64,000 bases of DNA from assembly GCF_030527965.1 (NCBI RefSeq), contig NZ_JAUMZU010000004.1, forward strand, positions 1 to 64,000, given 5' to 3'. The notes below the pieces were generated by a model. The model was not told the DNA's origin, ran no database searches, and worked only from the letters and a program-made list of their open reading frames with translations. Every line of letters starts with the position of its first letter. Within the stretch, counting starts at the first letter, position 1. The translations under genes were made by a program, and so were the position numbers. The DNA comes from Neisseria sp. (lineage in GTDB: Bacteria > Pseudomonadota > Gammaproteobacteria > Burkholderiales > Neisseriaceae). Of this stretch, positions 45,883 to 56,202 are shown one piece after another.

Positions 45883-46488
45883 ATGGAACCTAAAAATACT
45901 TTTCTCCGCTTGCTGTGTTTAGCCTTTGGTGCTGTTTGTTTTGCATGGGGTGCTATGGTTTATTATCTTCATTATCTGGCGGAGGAAGTTGAGCAACATT
46001 CTGTTCAAACGGTTGCGTTCGCCGATGCGGCCTTGGTGTTGGGAAATGCGGTTAATCGTAATGGCCAGCCAAACCCATGTTTGCGCTCGCGAGTGGAGGC
46101 AAGCGCACAGCTTTACAATGCAGGAAAGGTGCGAGTATTGATTATGTCGGGCGGAACGGATAACGACGGCAATAATGAAGCGGAAGCCATGCGCGATATC
46201 GCCGTGTCACTGGGCATTCCATCGAGTTATATCCTGCTAGAAAGCCGCTCTGAAAACACTTATGAAAACATTATGTTCAGCGCCCCGTTGCTGAAAAATA
46301 GCAACAAGATTATTCTGGTTAGCGAAAGTTTTCACTTACCTCGGGCGGAATGGTTTGCAAGCAGATTATGGCCCCGGAAAAAGATTCAATCTTATGCAGG
46401 AGAGGGCTGCGTTGATTCTCGATTGCACTATACCCGCAAGCTTATGCGGGAGAGCCTCGCTTGGGGCAAGGCGCTTTTATTGTATTAA
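45883..46488 (+). CDS. SanA/YdcF-like DUF218 membrane protein
   Basis: 201 residues with one N-terminal membrane anchor (about 8-29) and a DUF218 domain outside the cytoplasm. Family marks are ALVLGNAVNRNGQPNPCLRSRV, IMSGGTDNDGNNEAEAM, ESRSENTYENI and SESFHLPRAEW. SanA of E. coli affects envelope permeability to vancomycin; the enzymatic activity is unproven. A reversed DUS lies just upstream (about 45866). Confidence 0.87.
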   Translation: MEPKNTFLRLLCLAFGAVCFAWGAMVYYLHYLAEEVEQHSVQTVAFADAALVLGNAVNRNGQPNPCLRSRVEASAQLYNAGKVRVLIMSGGTDNDGNNEAEAMRDIAVSLGIPSSYILLESRSENTYENIMFSAPLLKNSNKIILVSESFHLPRAEWFASRLWPRKKIQSYAGEGCVDSRLHYTRKLMRESLAWGKALLLY

Positions 46489-46621
46489 ATCGTTTATCTT
46501 TATTCAGCTCTGTGTTGCTGAAAATTCGGGCGGTAAGAATGGCGCGGTCAGTATCATTTCGGAAGGCTTTCGACAGTTGCATGATGTATAATGGGCGATA
46601 CTTTGCGCCTTTTTAAAATAG

Positions 46622-48001
<1,380 letters not shown>

Positions 48002-48053
48002 TTTTTGCATTAATTTAAGTCTGGTAATATAATTAGATTATTATTCGCGATAG

Positions 48054-48087
48054 AAAAGCCTGTCTGAAAGATTTCAGACAGGCTTTT
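48054..48087. terminator. DUS-pair terminator between convergent purB and purD
   Basis: 16-bp arms AAAAGCCTGTCTGAAA and complement with a two-base centre and T-run. Confidence 0.75.
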
Positions 48088-48120
48088 TATTTATGGCTAG
48101 ATAATATTGTTTGTTAAAAA

Positions 48121-49392
48121 TCAATTTCTTATCGCTTTGTTGCCGATATCTTTGCGATACTGCATACCGCTAAAACGGATTTTTTCTACCGCCTCATAAG
48201 CTTTGGCTTTCGCTGCCGCAACATCGCCGCCCAAACCGACGGCGCAAAGCACGCGGCCGCCATTGGTAAGAATGCGACCATCGGCATCTTCCGAGGTGCC
48301 CGCGTGAAAAACTTTGCCTATGGCATTCGCCGCTTCCAAGCCTTCGATAGGGTCGCCTTTTTTTGGGTTTTCCGGATAGTTTGCCGCAGCCAGCACCACG
48401 CCGACCGCGGTTTGCGGGTTCCATTGGGCGGTAATGCCATCCAGCTTTCCATCAATGGCCGCTTGCACTAAATCCACAAAATCGCTGTCGAGGCGGCTCA
48501 TAATCGGCTGCGTTTCCGGATCGCCGAAGCGGCAGTTGAATTCGATGGTGTAAGGTGCGCCGCTGCGGTCTATCATCAGGCCGGCATAAAGAAAGCCGGT
48601 AAATTCGTTGCCGTCGGCTTTCATTCCGCGTACGGTAGGCAGAATAATTTCATTCATAACACGCTGATATACTTCCGGCGTAACCACCGGCGCGGGGCTG
48701 TATGCGCCCATGCCGCCTGTGTTGGGGCCTTGGTCGTTATCAAGCAGGCGTTTGTGATCTTGGCTGGTTGCCATCGGCAGCACATTGTCGCCGTCTACCA
48801 TCACAATGAAACTGGCTTCTTCGCCTTGCAGAAAGTCTTCGATAACCACCCGAGCACCGGCGCTGCCCATTTTGTTGTCGAGCAACATATCGTCGATGGC
48901 GGCGTGGGCTTCGTCCAACGTCATCGCTACAATCACCCCTTTGCCAGCTGCCAAACCGTCGGCTTTAATCACAATCGGCGCGCCTTTTCGATTTACATAA
49001 TCATGCGCAGGTTGGACTTGGTCGAAAGTTTGGTAGGCCGCGGTTGGAATGCTGTGTTTTTGCATAAATGCTTTGGCAAAGTCTTTAGAGCTTTCCAGCT
49101 GTGCTGCCGAACGAGTGGGGCCGAAAATCGGCAGGCCCGCGGCTCGGAAATCATCAACAATGCCCGCCGCCAAAGGCGCTTCGGGGCCGACGAGTGTAAA
49201 TGCAATGTTTTCGGCCCGGCAGAATTCAATCAAATCTGTATGCGCGGTTTTGGCCAGATTCTGCAATTTCGGTTCGTGTGCGGTACCGGCGTTGCCGGGC
49301 GCCACAAAAACGGTTTCCACCTTGGGCGATTGCGCCAGTTTCCAGGCCAGCGCATGTTCGCGTCCGCCGTTGCCGATAACAAGAAGTTTCAT
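48121..49392 (-). CDS. purD: Phosphoribosylamine-glycine ligase
   Basis: An ATP-grasp enzyme that joins glycine to phosphoribosylamine in purine synthesis. The 423-residue protein has the GNGGREHALAWKL start (7-19), the ATP-grasp core with KADGLAAGKGV and DFLQGEEASF, and the signature RFGDPETQ. Divergent from mnmG across 163 bases that contain two DUS copies facing outward. Confidence 0.96.
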   Translation of the reverse strand: MKLLVIGNGGREHALAWKLAQSPKVETVFVAPGNAGTAHEPKLQNLAKTAHTDLIEFCRAENIAFTLVGPEAPLAAGIVDDFRAAGLPIFGPTRSAAQLESSKDFAKAFMQKHSIPTAAYQTFDQVQPAHDYVNRKGAPIVIKADGLAAGKGVIVAMTLDEAHAAIDDMLLDNKMGSAGARVVIEDFLQGEEASFIVMVDGDNVLPMATSQDHKRLLDNDQGPNTGGMGAYSPAPVVTPEVYQRVMNEIILPTVRGMKADGNEFTGFLYAGLMIDRSGAPYTIEFNCRFGDPETQPIMSRLDSDFVDLVQAAIDGKLDGITAQWNPQTAVGVVLAAANYPENPKKGDPIEGLEAANAIGKVFHAGTSEDADGRILTNGGRVLCAVGLGGDVAAAKAKAYEAVEKIRFSGMQYRKDIGNKAIRN

Positions 49393-49420
49393 AGCGTTCC
49401 TTTAGTTTCACGAGATTTTC

Positions 49421-49475
49421 AGACAGGCTTGGATTATAACGGAAAAACCCACTGCCGCCCCAATGCCTGTCTGAA
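49421..49475. repeat. Outward-facing DUS pair between purD and mnmG
   Basis: A reversed copy (about 49421-49430) and a forward copy (about 49463-49472) lie between divergent genes. Being about 32 bases apart they could still form a long-loop hairpin, but they are not in terminator position. Confidence 0.55.
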
Positions 49476-49555
49476 AACATTCGCTCTTCGCCGGCATGGC
49501 GGCAGGCGGCAAAACGGCGTACAATCACGCTATTTTTCGTAACGCTTTCAACGCC

Positions 49556-51442
49556 ATGATTTACCCTAAAACCTACGACGTTATCGTGGTCGGCGGCGGT
49601 CACGCCGGCTCCGAAGCCGCTTTGGCCGCAGCCCGCATGGGCGCGCAAACCCTGCTATTGACCCACAATATCGAAACCCTAGGCCAAATGTCGTGCAACC
49701 CTTCTATCGGCGGCATCGGCAAAGGCCATCTCGTGCGGGAAGTCGACGCACTGGGCGGAGCCATGGCGTTGGCCACCGACCGAGCCGGCATTCAGTTCCG
49801 CCGTTTGAACGCCAGCAAAGGCGCAGCCGTACGCGCCACCCGCGCGCAGGCCGACCGTATTTTGTATAAAGCGGCCATTCGCGACATGCTGGAAAACCAG
49901 CCGAACTTGGAATTGTTTCAGCAAGCGGTGGAAGACATCACGCTTGAGGGCGAGCGGGTAAGCGGCGTTACCACCGCAATGGGCGTAACCTTCAAAGCGC
50001 GCGCCGTGGTATTGACTGCCGGCACGTTTCTGGCCGGAAAAATCCACATCGGCTTGGAAAACTACGCCGGCGGCCGTGCCGGAGACCCTGCCGCACAAGG
50101 CTTGTCAGGTCGCCTGAAAGAGCTCAATCTGCCGCAAAGCCGTCTGAAAACCGGCACGCCGCCGCGTATCGACGGCCGCACCATTGATTTTTCTCAATTA
50201 ACCGAGCAGCCCGGCGATACGCCGGTGCCGGTGTTTTCCGTGCGCGGTAATGCAGATATGCATCCGCGCCAGATTTCATGTTGGATTACCCATACCAATT
50301 TGAAAACACACGAGATTATCCGCAGCGGTTTCGACCGCAGCCCGATGTTTACCGGCAAAATCGAAGGCGTCGGCCCGCGTTATTGCCCTTCGATTGAAGA
50401 CAAAATCAACCGTTTTGCCGATAAAGACAGCCATCAGATTTTTCTTGAGCCCGAAGGGCTGACTACGCACGAATATTACCCAAATGGCATTTCCACCAGC
50501 CTGCCGTTCGATATCCAGCTTGCGCTGGTGCGCAGTATGAAAGGTTTGGAAAACGCCCATATCCTGCGCCCGGGCTACGCGATTGAATACGATTATTTTG
50601 ATCCGCGCAATCTGAAAGCCAGCTTGGAAACCAAAACGATTTCCGGCCTGTTTTTTGCCGGTCAGATTAACGGCACCACGGGCTATGAAGAGGCCGCGGC
50701 GCAAGGCTTGCTGGCCGGAGCAAATGCCGTTCAATATGTGCGCGGGCAAGAGCCTTTGCTGTTGCGGCGCGAACAGGCGTATCTGGGCGTTTTGGTTGAT
50801 GATCTGATTACCAAAGGCGTCAACGAGCCTTATCGCATGTTTACCAGCCGCGCGGAATACCGTCTGCAATTGCGCGAAGACAATGCCGATATGCGTCTAA
50901 CCGAAGACGGCCGCAATATCGGTTTGGTGGGCGAGGCGCAATGGCGGGCATTCTGTGACAAACGCGAACAAATCGAGCGTGAAATCCAACGTTTGAAGGC
51001 CACTTGGTACACGCCGCAAAAGCTGTCTGAAAGCGAGCAAGAACGCGTATTTGGCCAGAAACTCAGCCGCGAAGCCAACTTGCATGATTTATTGCGCCGT
51101 CCGAATATCAATTATGCGGAACTGATGACGCTTCCTGCCGCCGCACCGGAAGCGCCGCTGCCGGAAAGCGTTACCGAGCAGGTGGAAATTCAGGTTAAAT
51201 ATCAAGGTTATATCGACCGGCAAAACGAAGAAATCGACGGCCGCCGCGATTTGGAAACCTTACGTCTGCCGGCGGAGATTGATTATGGCAAGGTAAAAGG
51301 TTTGTCTGCCGAAGTGCAGCAAAAGCTGAACCAGCATCGCCCCGAGACGGTTGGTCAGGCTTCGCGCATTTCCGGCGTTACGCCGGCTGCGGTAGCTTTG
51401 CTGATGGTGCATTTGAAGCGCGGGTTTAAAGATGCCAGATAA
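49556..51442 (+). CDS. mnmG: tRNA uridine-5-carboxymethylaminomethyl(34) synthesis enzyme MnmG
   Basis: With MnmE it modifies the wobble uridine of several tRNAs, using FAD and methylene-folate. The 628-residue protein has the FAD motif [10 protein letters not shown] (11-20), the conserved [24 protein letters not shown] region and LKTGTPPRI. The open frame extends 20 codons upstream of 49556, but the internal ATG gives the usual start. An unusual GCCGTCTGAA word lies at 50138-50147 (see findings). Confidence 0.96.
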   Translation: MIYPKTYDVIVVGGGHAGSEAALAAARMGAQTLLLTHNIETLGQMSCNPSIGGIGKGHLVREVDALGGAMALATDRAGIQFRRLNASKGAAVRATRAQADRILYKAAIRDMLENQPNLELFQQAVEDITLEGERVSGVTTAMGVTFKARAVVLTAGTFLAGKIHIGLENYAGGRAGDPAAQGLSGRLKELNLPQSRLKTGTPPRIDGRTIDFSQLTEQPGDTPVPVFSVRGNADMHPRQISCWITHTNLKTHEIIRSGFDRSPMFTGKIEGVGPRYCPSIEDKINRFADKDSHQIFLEPEGLTTHEYYPNGISTSLPFDIQLALVRSMKGLENAHILRPGYAIEYDYFDPRNLKASLETKTISGLFFAGQINGTTGYEEAAAQGLLAGANAVQYVRGQEPLLLRREQAYLGVLVDDLITKGVNEPYRMFTSRAEYRLQLREDNADMRLTEDGRNIGLVGEAQWRAFCDKREQIEREIQRLKATWYTPQKLSESEQERVFGQKLSREANLHDLLRRPNINYAELMTLPAAAPEAPLPESVTEQVEIQVKYQGYIDRQNEEIDGRRDLETLRLPAEIDYGKVKGLSAEVQQKLNQHRPETVGQASRISGVTPAAVALLMVHLKRGFKDAR

Positions 51443-51462
51443 TGTTTTGTTTGATGATTGAT

Positions 51463-51516
51463 GCTTGTCTGAAAAGAAAAGCCCGCAAAATCGCGGGCTT
51501 TTCTTTTCAGACAAGC
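51463..51516. terminator. 24-bp perfect stem terminator between convergent mnmG and secB
   Basis: Two perfect 24-base arms with a six-base loop. The outer part is a DUS variant (GCTTGTCTGAAAAG) and the inner part a separate GC-rich stem GCCCGC / GCGGGC preceded by GAAAA. Both strands end in T-rich sequence, so it should work in both directions. Confidence 0.85.
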
Positions 51517-51518
51517 TT

Positions 51519-51974
51519 TTAAGCGTTGCCTTGTTCTTGTTGCTGTTGATACAGCGCTTCAAAATTAATCGGCGCCAATAAAACGGGCGGGAAGCCGGCG
51601 CGGGTAATGGTGGTGGATACGGCTTCGCGTGCGTAAGGGAAGATGATGTTGGGGCAGGCAACGGCCAGCAGCAGCTGCAAATCTTCTTCCGGAATATTAG
51701 ACAAACGGAAGATGCCGCTTTGGGTGATTTCATTCAGAAACATGATGCGTTCGTCTGCCAGTTTGGCGGTAACGGTGATGGTAACGCTTACTTCATAAAA
51801 TTCGTCTTCCAGTTTCTGGCTTTCGGTGGATACGCGCATATCAACGTTAGGCTCGCCTTGTTCCAGAAAGATTTTAGGCGCGTGCGGCACTTCGAGCGAC
51901 ATATCTTTTACATATAATTTTTCGATGCTGAAAACGGGTTGGGCTTCTTGTTGAACTTGATCTTGCTCGCTCAT
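51519..51974 (-). CDS. secB: Protein-export chaperone SecB
   Basis: A tetrameric cytoplasmic chaperone that keeps preproteins unfolded and delivers them to SecA. The 151-residue protein has the SecB pattern: [19 protein letters not shown] at the start, the VTITVTAKL strand, and the [20 protein letters not shown] helix. It follows grxC after 39 bases in a leftward dacB-grxC-secB run; the grxC-secB pairing is conserved in many proteobacteria. Confidence 0.97.
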   Translation of the reverse strand: MSEQDQVQQEAQPVFSIEKLYVKDMSLEVPHAPKIFLEQGEPNVDMRVSTESQKLEDEFYEVSVTITVTAKLADERIMFLNEITQSGIFRLSNIPEEDLQLLLAVACPNIIFPYAREAVSTTITRAGFPPVLLAPINFEALYQQQQEQGNA

Positions 51975-52013
51975 TTCGGTCTCTCTTATGGGATAAGGGT
52001 TGGAAAAATGGGT

Positions 52014-52280
52014 TTATTCTTGATTCAGCAGAGGCACGAGGCCGCCCCGTTGATGCAAGGAATACATATCGGTAAAACCGCCGATATGGGTTTCGCCGAT
52101 GAAAATCTGCGGAACGCTGCGTTGGCCGGTGGTGCGCTGCATTTGGGCAAACGCCTGCGGTTCGCGGTCGGCATTGATTTCTTTAATCTCTTCTACGCCC
52201 AGCTGCCTGAGCATTTGTTTGGCCATATTGCAATAAGGGCAAAAGGAGCCTGTGTACATAGTTACTTGCTGCATAGTCAT
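52014..52280 (-). CDS. grxC: Glutaredoxin 3
   Basis: An 88-residue glutathione-dependent dithiol oxidoreductase. The active site CPYC is at residues 14-17, followed by the SVPQIFIG cis-proline strand and GGFTDMYSL, which bind glutathione. A second ATG two codons later is possible. It lies between dacB and secB. Confidence 0.95.
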   Translation of the reverse strand: MTMQQVTMYTGSFCPYCNMAKQMLRQLGVEEIKEINADREPQAFAQMQRTTGQRSVPQIFIGETHIGGFTDMYSLHQRGGLVPLLNQE

Positions 52281-52348
52281 GCTTCTCAGATAAAGGTGTT
52301 TGCAGTATGGCGCCGCAAGCCGGCTTTTGCAAGATGCCTGTCTGAAAA

Positions 52349-53749
52349 TTATTGTGGCGGCGGCAGAAGGCCTTGTACCAGTTTATCAATGTCGCTGACA
52401 TAATAATCGGATTTGTCGCTATTGACCAACACCACGATTACCAACGGATGCGCCGACGGATTGCGCGGCAGATAGTAGCCTGCCAATGCGCGCACGTTTT
52501 TGAGCGTGCCCGTTTTCAAATAAAGCTCGCCCGTTCGGCTTTTAAACCGCCTTTCCAGCGTGCCGTCGGTGCCGGAAATGGGCAGCGTATCAACAAATGC
52601 CTGTCTGAAAGGGCTTTGGTAGGCTTTGGCCAGCAGGTTGCCGAGCAAGCGCGCCGTGACCCGCTCGCGGCGGGAAAGCCCCGAGCCGTTTTCCAATATC
52701 AATGCTTCGTCGTCCAAGCCAGCTTTGACAAGCTCGCGTCGCACCGCCGCTTCGGCATTTTGAACCGTCTGGCTTTCGGATGCATGCGCGCCCATTGTGA
52801 GGAAGACCGTGCGGGCAATCACATTGTTTGATGACTTGTTCATGCGCTTCAAAACCTTGCGCAAAGGTGGCGAGCGGTGGATGGCCAACGTTTGCGCTTG
52901 AGCCGGCGCTTCACCGGTTTGATATCCGGCCGTTATCTGGCCGCCCGCTACGTTCCACTGGTTGACAAAACTTCTGGCGGCGAAGTCTTGCATATCCAGC
53001 ATGTTGATAAAGGTTTCCTTGCCGATACAGCTTTCAGGCAGGGTGCCGCTGGTTTGTAACACGCCGTCGGCATATTTGGCCGAAAGATAGCGTTTGAGCG
53101 AGGCGCAGCTGCCGTTGGGCACGAAGCGGATGCGGGTGTCTTGTACGATATCGGGCAGCGGCGGGTTGGTGCGGATAACCGGCAGGCCCGCCTCATCGCG
53201 ATCGGGGCTGAGCCAGACCACTTTATAAGCCAGCATTTGAGGGTCGGGATTGGTGGCAAAAGCCTCGCCCGCATCGTCGCCGAAACCTTCGGCCGAACCA
53301 GCGCCGCGCCAGATGCTGCGGTCGAGCACCAGCAAGCCTTTGATGTTTCGGATGCCTTGGTCGCGCAGCTGTTGTTGCGCGGAGATTAAATCGTTTTGAT
53401 CCATAACGGGATCGCCGCTGCCAACCCAGTAGATGTTGCCGTTCAGATTGCCGTTGGCGGCATCGGCATCGGATTTGAATTCGGTTTGCCACGCAAAATC
53501 AGGCCCCAGCGCACGCAAGGCCGCAAATGAAGTAACCAGTTTCATGGTTGATGCAGGGTTAAACGCCGTATCGGCTTGATGCGCCTGCAAAACCTGCCCC
53601 GTTTGCAAATCCTGCACATAAACAGCCATTTCGCTCGGCGGGATAGCGCCGGTATCCAGCGCGAAAGCAGCAAGCGGGCATAAGAGCAACAGCAAGGCCG
53701 ATAAGCGGCGCAGACGTTTTTCAGACAGGCATAACATTTTGGTTTTCAT
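52349..53749 (-). CDS. dacB: D-alanyl-D-alanine carboxypeptidase/endopeptidase, PBP4 family
   Basis: A periplasmic class C penicillin-binding protein that trims peptidoglycan cross-links; the gonococcal PBP3 is of this type. The 466-residue precursor has a signal peptide (residues 1-30, cut near AFA), the S-x-x-K nucleophile motif STMK (67-70), S-x-N in SSNN (306-309) and KTG (412-414). A long insert between the first two motifs is normal for this family. One DUS encodes part of the signal peptide and another lies in the body near 52596. Confidence 0.94.
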   Translation of the reverse strand: MKTKMLCLSEKRLRRLSALLLLLCPLAAFALDTGAIPPSEMAVYVQDLQTGQVLQAHQADTAFNPASTMKLVTSFAALRALGPDFAWQTEFKSDADAANGNLNGNIYWVGSGDPVMDQNDLISAQQQLRDQGIRNIKGLLVLDRSIWRGAGSAEGFGDDAGEAFATNPDPQMLAYKVVWLSPDRDEAGLPVIRTNPPLPDIVQDTRIRFVPNGSCASLKRYLSAKYADGVLQTSGTLPESCIGKETFINMLDMQDFAARSFVNQWNVAGGQITAGYQTGEAPAQAQTLAIHRSPPLRKVLKRMNKSSNNVIARTVFLTMGAHASESQTVQNAEAAVRRELVKAGLDDEALILENGSGLSRRERVTARLLGNLLAKAYQSPFRQAFVDTLPISGTDGTLERRFKSRTGELYLKTGTLKNVRALAGYYLPRNPSAHPLVIVVLVNSDKSDYYVSDIDKLVQGLLPPPQ

Positions 53750-53940
53750 TTCATTAATAAAGGCACGGGAACAAGCCGCAAACCCGCCGTAATTAAGCGT
53801 TTAATATACCATAAAGCGGCCAGTTTCGTTTGTGAGACCGCGGTATCTGAGGGAGCGTATTTGTTGGAATCTGAATTTTGACAAACGACCTTGTATTGAT
53901 AGCCTCGCATGCCTGTTAAGTTAGGATGTTTTTTTGTTGA

Positions 53941-56103
53941 CTACATTTCTTGCGGATCAATGTCTATCGACCAGCGGATGCTGGCATCGCGTTGGTTTTG
54001 CAACTTGTTCAACCATAGAGCGGCGACGCGGTGCAGGTGTTTGCGCGAGGGGGATTCGATGAGTATTTGGGCGCGTTCGCGTTCGGCCAACCGCATCATC
54101 AGCATGGGTACGGGGCCGAGCTGGCTGGTGTCTTCCGGCAGTGCCGGTTCGATTGTGGTTTTGATTTCGGCTAGAAAGCGTTGAGCATCTTCCATGCGGG
54201 CGGCATCGGCGCGAATGGCTGCCTGAAAGCCGAATGGAGGCATGCCGAACATTTCGCGCTCGGCCAGCTCGTGTTCAGCGAATGCGGCGTAATCGTGCGC
54301 TTGAACGGCGCCAAACACGGGGTGCTCGGGTAGCTGGGTTTGAATCAGCACTTGCCCGGGCGTATCGGCGCGACCGGCGCGGCCGGCAACTTGCATCAGT
54401 TCGGCAAACAGTTTTTCCGGCGCGCGGAAATCTGCGCTATACAGGCTGCCGTCGGCATTGAGTACGACCACCAGATTCAGCTTGGCGAAGTCGTGCCCTT
54501 TGGCGAGCATTTGCGTGCCAACCAGAATATCGATGCGGTTTTCGGCAATTTGTTGGTAGAGCGTGGCCCAATCGTTTTTGCGGCTGGTACTGTCGCGGTC
54601 TACTCGCGCAATGCGGGCTTGGGGCAGAAAGGCTTGCAGGGTTTCTTCCACCCGTTGGGTGCCGTGGCCAACGGCGGTTAGGTCTTGATTGCCGCAATCG
54701 GGGCATTGGTAGGGAATAGGCTGTCTGAAATCGCAATGGTGGCAGCGCAGCTGGCGGGCACGCTGGTGTAATACCATTTTTGCGGAGCAGCGGGGGCAGC
54801 CGAAAGTATGGCCGCAATCGCCGCAAAAGAGAGCGGGTGCGAAGCCGCGGCGGTTGAGGTATACCATGGATAAGCCGCCTTGCCGGTGGTTTTCGCTCAG
54901 GCGTTGTAGGGCGTGTGTGCAAAAGCCGTTGTCGAGTGTTTGCCGTCGCACATCGATAATCTGCACTTGGGGCGGCCGGGCGGCACGATGGGCGCGGTGC
55001 GGCAGAGTGAGCAGGCGGTAGGCGCCGGTTTGGGCTTTATGCCAGCTTTCTAAGCTAGGGGTGGCGCTGCCTAATACGATTGGGCAATCGCTTTGTTTTC
55101 CGCGCCACACGGCTAAATCGCGCGCGTGGTAGCGCAATTCGTTGTCTTGTTTGAAGGAAGAATCGTGCTCTTCGTCGACTACCGCGAGCCCTAAGTCGGG
55201 CAGTGGGGTGAAGACGGCCAGCCGCGTGCCGATAATCAGCTTGGCTTGGCCTGTCATGGCGCGCAGATAGTCTTGGGTGCGGCGGCCGGCAGCGGTTTGG
55301 CTGTGTAAAACGGCGGTGGGTATGCCGGCAAACCGTGTTTCCACCCGTTGCAGCAGCTGCGGGGTTAGGTTGATTTCCGGCAGTAGGAACAAAACCTGCT
55401 TTCCTGCGGCCAGCACTTTGGCCATGATGTCGAAATAGACTTCGGTTTTGCCGCTGCCGGTAATGCCGTGCAGGAGGAAGGTTTGAAAGTGCCCGATGCT
55501 TGCCTGCACGGCTTGAGAGGCGGCTCGTTGGTCGTCGTTTAAGGTGTGGGTTGAGGGTTGGATGGCTGGTTCAGCGGCCGCAACGGGCTCAACCCAGCCT
55601 TGCGCCAGCCATTCTTGAATCAGCTTGGGTGCTTGGTTGTGCAGGGTTTTCAGACAGGCTTCGTCTTGCGGCCGGTCGGCTAGTGCTTGCCATAAGGCGT
55701 GTTTTTTATGAAAGTGTTCTGGAGGGGCTTTTTGCGTGCGGCCTGTGCTGCTGAGCGTGTAAAACATAGGCGGCTTAGGCGTTATTACTGATTTGGGTTC
55801 GCGCAAACCTTGTGGCAGCGCGGTAAAAACGGCCTGCCCGAGGGGATAAAGATAATAACGTGCCGTAAAATCAAGTAGCGCCCGCCAGTTTTCCGGCATG
55901 GGCGGTTCTGCGCTGAATACTTGGCTGACCGGCCGGATTTTTGACGAGGCAATGTCGGGTTCGATTGAATGGGCCCATATGATGCCGACCACTTCGCGCC
56001 CGCGAAACGGCACCACAACCCGCGTGCCGGCGGGTATGGCGGAGGGGTGGGCATAGGTAAGCAGCCCGAGTGGAACGTTAAGCGCAATGTGGTGGTAGAT
56101 CAT
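53941..56103 (-). CDS. priA: Primosomal protein N' (replication restart helicase PriA)
   Basis: PriA recognises stalled forks and D-loops and reloads the replicative helicase. The 720-residue protein starts at the ATG 56103 with the 3'-DNA-binding domain (MIYHHIALNVPLG). Walker A GITGSGKTEVYF, DEEH (motif II), and a zinc-binding cluster of eight cysteines are visible. The same frame stays open for 243 further codons upstream across recJ, but these do not look like PriA. It is divergent from recJ across 99 bases. Confidence 0.95.
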   Translation of the reverse strand: MIYHHIALNVPLGLLTYAHPSAIPAGTRVVVPFRGREVVGIIWAHSIEPDIASSKIRPVSQVFSAEPPMPENWRALLDFTARYYLYPLGQAVFTALPQGLREPKSVITPKPPMFYTLSSTGRTQKAPPEHFHKKHALWQALADRPQDEACLKTLHNQAPKLIQEWLAQGWVEPVAAAEPAIQPSTHTLNDDQRAASQAVQASIGHFQTFLLHGITGSGKTEVYFDIMAKVLAAGKQVLFLLPEINLTPQLLQRVETRFAGIPTAVLHSQTAAGRRTQDYLRAMTGQAKLIIGTRLAVFTPLPDLGLAVVDEEHDSSFKQDNELRYHARDLAVWRGKQSDCPIVLGSATPSLESWHKAQTGAYRLLTLPHRAHRAARPPQVQIIDVRRQTLDNGFCTHALQRLSENHRQGGLSMVYLNRRGFAPALFCGDCGHTFGCPRCSAKMVLHQRARQLRCHHCDFRQPIPYQCPDCGNQDLTAVGHGTQRVEETLQAFLPQARIARVDRDSTSRKNDWATLYQQIAENRIDILVGTQMLAKGHDFAKLNLVVVLNADGSLYSADFRAPEKLFAELMQVAGRAGRADTPGQVLIQTQLPEHPVFGAVQAHDYAAFAEHELAEREMFGMPPFGFQAAIRADAARMEDAQRFLAEIKTTIEPALPEDTSQLGPVPMLMMRLAERERAQILIESPSRKHLHRVAALWLNKLQNQRDASIRWSIDIDPQEM

Positions 56104-56202
56104 GGTGCGTATTATATATGTATGCCTGCTTGAAAAAATGCCTGTCTGAAAATTCCGCCTAAAAAGCGTACAATACCGCTTTTCCGTTTTCCTATATGAT
56201 GT

